Of a stretch of DNA of 5,664 bases, positions 1 through 5,664 are shown one piece after another. The stretch is from Pseudomonadota bacterium (GTDB lineage: Bacteria > Pseudomonadota > Alphaproteobacteria > Caulobacterales > Caulobacteraceae). The stretch lies in contig JAEYTA010000149.1 of NCBI GenBank assembly GCA_023434265.1, positions 1 through 5,664 on the forward strand, given 5' to 3'. The notes under the pieces were generated by a model. That model was given only the letters and a program-made list of their open reading frames with translations, was not told the origin of the DNA and ran no database searches. The position numbers and the translations under genes were made by a program. Numbering within the stretch: the first letter of the stretch is position 1; every line of letters starts with the position of its first letter.

Positions 1-2480
<2,480 letters not shown>

Positions 2481-2483
2481 TCC

Positions 2484-3281
2484 GTGGCCGCGGGCGAACT
2501 CCGCATCGACGGGGCGCCGGCGACGGCGGAGGATCTGGCCTGCGTCGCCCTCGTCAACTACGGCGCCTACACCTCCTTCCGGGTCGAGGCCGGCGGCGTG
2601 CGCGGCCTCGACCTGCATCTGGCCCGGCTGAAGGCCTCGGCCGTCGAACTGTTCGGCGAGGCGGTCAGTGAGGCGCGGCTACGCGAGCTGATGCGGACGG
2701 CCGTCGCAGACCAGGCCGAGGGCTTCCTGCGGGTCAGCCTGTTCGCCCCGGAGATCGGCCCGCGGGCTCCGAACTGGTCTGGAACGCCGAGGGTGATGAC
2801 GGCGATGTTCCCGCCACCGCCGCCTCTGGCCGACTCCCTGCGACTGGCCGTGCAGACCTACGCCCGCGAGGCGCCGCACCTGAAGCACGTCGCCGCCTTC
2901 GGGCTGATCCGGGCGCGGCGGCTGGCGCGGGCCGCAGGGTTCGACGACGCCCTGTTTGTCGACGACGCCGGTCGGATTTCCGAAGGCAGCCTGTGGAACA
3001 TCGGCTTCCTTGAGGGCGAGCACGTGGTCTGGCCCGAGGCGCCGATGCTCGCCGGGGTGGGGCAGGCGCTGATCCGGCGCGGGCTGGGCCGAGTCGGGCT
3101 GACCGACGCGGAGCCGGTCCGGCTCGCGGATCTGGACCGGTTCGACGGCGCCTTCATCTGCAACAGCGCCACCCCGGCCTGTCCGGTGGCGGCGATCGGC
3201 GAGCGCGCCTTCGCCGTACGGTCGGACACGATCGACCGGCTGCGCGCCGCCTGGGCGTCGAACCCGCTCCAGCCGATCTAG
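2484..3281 (+). CDS. Aminotransferase class IV (fold-type IV PLP enzyme), substrate unknown
   Basis: This 265-residue protein has the layout of the fold-type IV PLP family (branched-chain aminotransferase, D-amino acid aminotransferase, aminodeoxychorismate lyase). Visible landmarks are H45-L-A-R48-L, matching the phosphate-contacting arginine region; K134 in LKH, the expected Schiff-base lysine; and E167 in ISEGSLWN, the glutamate that contacts the pyridine nitrogen. The K-to-E spacing of 33 suits the family. The phosphate-cup motifs are unusual: GVGQ at 191-194 where GITR is common, and NSAT at 227-230 where GTAA is common. Residues 110-114 are five consecutive prolines. The start is GTG: the first in-frame ATG, near 2691, would remove the conserved N-terminal part, and a GAGG lies 8 bases upstream inside the end of gyrA. 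It follows gyrA by 3 bp, so translational coupling is likely. The length is close to PabC, but I cannot support a lyase or any specific aminotransferase role. Confidence 0.88.
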   Translation: MAAGELRIDGAPATAEDLACVALVNYGAYTSFRVEAGGVRGLDLHLARLKASAVELFGEAVSEARLRELMRTAVADQAEGFLRVSLFAPEIGPRAPNWSGTPRVMTAMFPPPPPLADSLRLAVQTYAREAPHLKHVAAFGLIRARRLARAAGFDDALFVDDAGRISEGSLWNIGFLEGEHVVWPEAPMLAGVGQALIRRGLGRVGLTDAEPVRLADLDRFDGAFICNSATPACPVAAIGERAFAVRSDTIDRLRAAWASNPLQPI

Positions 3282-3299
3282 GCCGGCCCGGCCGCGCCT

Positions 3300-3307
3300 G
3301 CTAAACC
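3300..3307 (+). promoter_or_regulatory. Possible -10 element of a coaD promoter
   Basis: GCTAAACC matches seven of eight positions of the Caulobacter housekeeping -10 consensus GCTANAWC, and it lies in the only gap above 25 bp in the window. It is 24 bases before the coaD ATG, so transcription would begin with a leader of about 18 bases. I see no convincing TTGAC-like -35 element 16-18 bases upstream, where the sequence is the end of the aminotransferase gene. The motif match is seen; promoter activity is inferred. Confidence 0.35.
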
Positions 3308-3331
3308 CGGGCGAGCGGCGGGGAGGACTGC

Positions 3332-3814
3332 ATGCGCATCGGGCTCTATCCCGGCACCTTCGATCCCATCACCAACGGGCACACGGATATCATCGGCCGG
3401 GCCGTAAAGCTGGTCGACCGGCTGGTCATCGGGGTGGCCCGCAACGACGACAAGGGCCCGCTGTTCACCACCGACCAGCGCGTCGAGATGGTGCGCGCCG
3501 AGGTGGCGCGCTTCGGTCCCTCCGTCGAGGTCCGGCCCTTCTCCAGCCTGCTGATGCATTTCGCCGAAGAACTGGACGCCACGGTCATCGTGCGCGGCCT
3601 CAGGGCCGTGGCCGACTTCGAATACGAGTTCCAGATGACGGCGATGAACCAGCGCCTCAATGCCGACATCGAGACCGTCTTCCTGATGGCCGACCCGCGG
3701 CACCAGGCCATCGCCTCGCGTCTGGTCAAGGAGATCGCCCGGCTGGGCGGCGACATCGGAAGTTTCGTCAGCCCGGCGGTTGCGGCCGCGGTGCTGGCCC
3801 GCGTCAAGGGATGA
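3332..3814 (+). CDS. coaD: Phosphopantetheine adenylyltransferase (PPAT)
   Basis: CoaD transfers AMP from ATP to 4'-phosphopantetheine to give dephospho-CoA, the penultimate step of coenzyme A synthesis, in the cytoplasm. The 160-residue length matches the family (159 in E. coli). The N-terminus YPGTFDPITNGH (6-17) is the nucleotidyltransferase signature, with T9 and H17 of the T/HxGH-type ATP site. K41 aligns with E. coli K42, and R88 and R91 lie in VRGLRAVADFEYE as in E. coli. The later stretch IASRLVKEIARLGGD (127-141) is the conserved nucleotide-binding helix region. The ATG is supported by a strong Shine-Dalgarno GGAGG at 3322-3326, five bases upstream. A 50-bp gap separates it from the aminotransferase, and a candidate -10 element lies within that gap. 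Its stop codon nearly touches the start of the next gene. All expected motifs are intact. Confidence 0.98.
   Translation: MRIGLYPGTFDPITNGHTDIIGRAVKLVDRLVIGVARNDDKGPLFTTDQRVEMVRAEVARFGPSVEVRPFSSLLMHFAEELDATVIVRGLRAVADFEYEFQMTAMNQRLNADIETVFLMADPRHQAIASRLVKEIARLGGDIGSFVSPAVAAAVLARVKG
3806..3810 (+). promoter_or_regulatory. Ribosome binding site that decides the start of the first isomerase
   Basis: AAGGG ends directly against the ATG at 3811, which overlaps the coaD stop as ATGA, but stands six bases before the in-frame ATG at 3817. The spacing favours 3817. The two choices differ by only two residues, at the front of the signal peptide. Confidence 0.5.
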
Positions 3815-3816
3815 GC

Positions 3817-4662
3817 ATGTTCGTGAAGACACTTGCGGCCGGATTGGTCGCCGCCGGCCTCGCCGTGGCCGCCCCGGCGCCGGCCCAGACGGCCGCGGAC
3901 TGGCGCACGGTCGCGCCGGAGAACCTGCTGGTCGTCGACACCGCCAAGGGACGCGTGCTGGTCGAGCTTGAGCCGCGGGTCGCGCCGCGGGCGGTGGAGC
4001 GCGTCCGCACCCTGGCGGACCAGGGCTTCTACGACGGTCTGACCTTCCACCGGGTGCTCACCGACTTCATGGCCCAGACCGGCGACCCGACGGGCACCGG
4101 GGCGGGCGGCAGCGACCTGCCCGACCTGCCCGGCGAGTTCGCCTTCCGGCGCGGGCGCGGCGACGCCTTCCTGTCGGTCGCGCCGGCTCCCGGCGGCCAG
4201 CTGGGCGTCTTCGGCTCGATGCCGGTGCAGAGCCAGCCTGACGCGCAGATGATGGTCACGGCCGACTTCAAGGCCGCGGCCACGGCGCTGTTCTGTCCCG
4301 GCGTGGCGGGCATGGCGCGCACCGACGCCCCGGACACGGCCAACAGCCAGTTCTTCCTCATGACCGGGGCCAACGCCAATCTGAACGGGGGCTACACGGC
4401 CTTCGGGCGTGTGGTGGCCGGCCTCGACGTGGTGCGGGCGCTCAAGGCCGGGTCGGACGCCGAGAACGGCCGGGTGCACGACCCCGACGCCATGATCCGG
4501 GCGCGCACCGCCGCCGCCCTGCCGGAGGGCGAGCGGCCGACGGTGCGCGTCCAGCTTCCGACCAGCCCGGCGTTCGTCGCCGAAGTGGAGCGGGTGCGGG
4601 CCGAGCGGGGCTCGCGCTTCACGGTCTGCGACGTGCAGCCGGCGGTCGAGGTCGAAGACTGA
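3817..4662 (+). CDS. Exported cyclophilin-type peptidyl-prolyl cis-trans isomerase, first of a tandem pair
   Basis: This predicted periplasmic foldase would catalyse cis-trans isomerisation of X-Pro bonds. From ATG 3817 it has 281 residues; ATG 3811 would give 283. Residues 1-23 form a Sec signal peptide (K4, an Ala/Leu/Val core, then APA|Q, cleavage about 23/24). The cyclophilin core starts near D28-W29. FHRV..DFMAQ gives R79, F84 and Q87, equivalent to R55, F60 and Q63 of human cyclophilin A, and NSQFF gives Q178 and F180 (Q111, F113). Tyr replaces H126, as in E. coli PpiA, and W121 is absent, so cyclosporin A binding should be weak. Between Q87 and Q178 there are 91 residues instead of 48, an insertion of about 43, and a C-terminal extension follows the usual end of the domain. 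The only two cysteines, C160 and C271, lie in these two additions. It begins two bases after the coaD stop, suggesting coupling. The fold is sure; client proteins are unknown. Confidence 0.93.
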   Translation: MFVKTLAAGLVAAGLAVAAPAPAQTAADWRTVAPENLLVVDTAKGRVLVELEPRVAPRAVERVRTLADQGFYDGLTFHRVLTDFMAQTGDPTGTGAGGSDLPDLPGEFAFRRGRGDAFLSVAPAPGGQLGVFGSMPVQSQPDAQMMVTADFKAAATALFCPGVAGMARTDAPDTANSQFFLMTGANANLNGGYTAFGRVVAGLDVVRALKAGSDAENGRVHDPDAMIRARTAAALPEGERPTVRVQLPTSPAFVAEVERVRAERGSRFTVCDVQPAVEVED

Positions 4663-4685
4663 CGTCCAGGCCCAGGGAGGGGACC

Positions 4686-5573
4686 ATGAGAAATCTGCTC
4701 GCCATCGCCGCGACCCTGCTGAGCGCGGGGGGAGCCGCGGCCCAGGAGGCCACGCCCGCGCCGCCGGCCCCGCCGACGGCGGCGACGACCATCGGCGAGA
4801 CCGACTGGCGGGCGGTGCCGCCGGCCAATCTGCTGGTCATCGACACGACCAAGGGCCGCATCCTCGTCGAGCTACTGCCCGAGGTCGCGCCGCAGCACGT
4901 CGAGCGCATCCGCCTGCTGGCGCGGGCGGGTTTCTACGACGGCGTGCCGTGGCACCGGGTGATCGACTGGTTCATGGCCCAGACCGGCGACCCTCTGGGC
5001 ACCGGGGAGGGGCAGAGCTACCACCCCGACCTGCCGGCCGAGTTCACCTTCCGGCGCGATCCGTCGATGCCCTTCGCGGCGGTGGCGGAGCCGCAGGGCG
5101 CGCGGGTCGGCTTCCTGCATTCGCTGCCGGTGCAGACCCAGCCCGACGCCGCCTTCGCCCAGACGGCCGACGGCAAGGTGCACGGCTGGGGTCTGTACTG
5201 TCCGGGCGTCGCCGGCATGGCGCGGGACGAGGACCCCGACACGGCCAACAGCCAGTTCTTCATCATGCGACAGGCCTATCCGGCGCTGGAGAAGCGCTAC
5301 ACGGTCTGGGGCATGACCGTGGCCGGGCTGGACGTCGTGCGGACGCTGCAGGTCGGCGACGGCGACAACGGCATGATGGCCAGCGCCCAGCCCGACCGGA
5401 TGACCCGGGTGCGCGTCGCCGAAGACCTGCCGGCGGCCGAGCGGCCGACGGCCGAGGTTCTGTCGACGGCTTCGGCCCGCTTCCGGGCCCTGGTCGAAGA
5501 GGCGCGGGCGGCGAAGGGGCCGGACTTCTCGGCCTGCGACGTGACCCTGCCGGTTCAGGTCGCCGGCGGCTGA
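4686..5573 (+). CDS. Exported cyclophilin-type peptidyl-prolyl cis-trans isomerase, second of a tandem pair
   Basis: This 295-residue paralogue of the preceding gene is also predicted to be periplasmic. Residues 1-19 are a Sec signal peptide ending AAA|Q, followed by a Pro/Ala-rich linker to about residue 36. From D40 it aligns with the upstream isomerase without a gap to C172, with about 77 of 133 positions identical by hand count. The active-site set is R91, F96, Q99, Q190 and F192, as in cyclophilins. Differences are WHRV where FHRV is usual, YTVWG where the family mostly has a VFG-type segment, and Tyr at the H126 position. The 43-residue insertion and C-terminal extension are shared, each again holding one of the only two cysteines (C172, C284). 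The ATG is backed by GGAGG at 4676-4680, five bases away, in a 23-bp gap after the first isomerase. Its last 19 bp overlap a converging minus-strand gene. Confidence 0.93.
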   Translation: MRNLLAIAATLLSAGGAAAQEATPAPPAPPTAATTIGETDWRAVPPANLLVIDTTKGRILVELLPEVAPQHVERIRLLARAGFYDGVPWHRVIDWFMAQTGDPLGTGEGQSYHPDLPAEFTFRRDPSMPFAAVAEPQGARVGFLHSLPVQTQPDAAFAQTADGKVHGWGLYCPGVAGMARDEDPDTANSQFFIMRQAYPALEKRYTVWGMTVAGLDVVRTLQVGDGDNGMMASAQPDRMTRVRVAEDLPAAERPTAEVLSTASARFRALVEEARAAKGPDFSACDVTLPVQVAGG

Positions 5574-5664
5574 GCGCCGCCGCCCCGCCGCCGCCGCCGG
5601 CGGCGCGACGGGCGGCGATCCTCGCGCATGCGGCGCAGCAGCAGGCCCTCGCGCAGGCCGCGGT
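5555..5664 (-). CDS. C-terminal fragment of a converging gene, probably Ppx/GppA-family phosphatase
   Basis: On the minus strand a frame is open from the window edge (first full codon ending at 5662) to a TGA at 5557-5555, encoding 35 residues. It reads RGLREGLLLRRMRED, then an arginine-rich stretch with seven consecutive Arg, then GGGAQPPAT and stop. The partial codon before it ends in AC, consistent with Asp. A (D)RGLREGLL segment close to the C-terminus resembles the ALREG/GLREG motif of exopolyphosphatase and guanosine pentaphosphatase proteins (E. coli Ppx and GppA have ALREGVLYEM). Basic tails after this motif occur, from memory, in alphaproteobacterial members. The family would hydrolyse polyphosphate or pppGpp in the cytoplasm. 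The match rests on one short motif; most of the gene, including its catalytic domain, lies beyond the right edge. It converges on the second isomerase with a 19-bp overlap. Confidence 0.55.
   Translation of the reverse strand, partial: RGLREGLLLRRMREDRRPSRRRRRRRGGGAQPPAT
5585..5599. repeat. Five tandem CCG/CGG triplets encoding poly-Arg on the minus strand
   Basis: Five perfect CCG units on the plus strand read as five CGG arginine codons in the converging minus-strand gene, next to two CGC arginine codons. Such a run can change length by slippage without altering the frame of that gene. Confidence 0.7.
5586..5605 (+). terminator. GC-only hairpin after the isomerase operon, possible terminator
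   Basis: CGCCGCCG (5586-5593) can pair with CGGCGGCG (5598-5605) around a four-base loop, giving an eight-base-pair all-G/C stem that begins 12 bases after the second isomerase's stop. No T-rich tract follows, so it is not a classical intrinsic terminator. It also lies inside the Arg-codon run of the converging gene, so the inverted repeat may simply reflect that coding sequence. Confidence 0.3.

Noticed and set aside
2484..3281. Naming the aminotransferase pabC or a branched-chain/D-amino acid aminotransferase
   Set aside because: Length and fold fit, but the diagnostic motifs are altered and no folate or amino-acid genes lie nearby, so no specific substrate can be supported.
3282..3299. 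GGCCGGCCCGGCC as a terminator after the aminotransferase
   Set aside because: The inverted repeat is short, offers almost no loop, and is not followed by a T tract; such GC-rich palindromes are common by chance here.
3346..4479. 377-codon open frame on the minus strand across coaD and the first isomerase
   Set aside because: It runs antisense to two genes with clear family motifs, its translation is low-complexity Ala/Arg/His/Gly without recognisable domains, and long antisense frames are expected at this GC content.

Overview
The window is very GC-rich chromosomal DNA, densely packed with protein-coding genes. It looks like an alphaproteobacterium of the Caulobacteraceae, most likely Brevundimonas. 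The reasons are the strong G/C preference at third codon positions, an alphaproteobacterial-type insertion in GyrA, a Caulobacter-like -10 element (GCTAAACC) before coaD, and a GyrA with Met at the position equivalent to E. coli Asp87. The genus is an inference. The content is core genome: I see no mobile element, CRISPR array, tRNA, rRNA or toxin-antitoxin module.

Layout from left to right. Bases 1-2480 are the 3' nine-tenths of gyrA (DNA gyrase subunit A); its first ~86 codons lie outside the window. Three bases later a GTG-started fold-type IV aminotransferase of unknown substrate runs from 2484 to 3281. After a 50-bp gap holding a possible promoter comes coaD (3332-3814), the fourth step of coenzyme A synthesis. 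It abuts the first of two tandem exported cyclophilin-type peptidyl-prolyl isomerases (3817-4662 and 4686-5573). These two are clearly paralogous. Both carry an insertion of about 43 residues and a C-terminal extension, each containing one of the protein's only two cysteines. The right edge (5555-5664, minus strand) holds the end of a converging gene too short to stand out: an Arg-rich C-terminus that resembles the Ppx/GppA phosphatase family and overlaps the second isomerase by 19 bp.

All five plus-strand genes have gaps of 50 bp or less, so they may be partly co-transcribed. Their functions (DNA topology, PLP chemistry, CoA synthesis, periplasmic protein folding) do not form one pathway. 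coaD and the two isomerases look like one translational unit, possibly with its own promoter at about 3300. No intergenic stretch exceeds 50 bp. I found no previously undescribed system. The best leads are the GyrA Met87 residue, the paired cysteines in the duplicated isomerases, the weak cofactor-binding motifs of the aminotransferase, and the overlapping convergent 3' ends.
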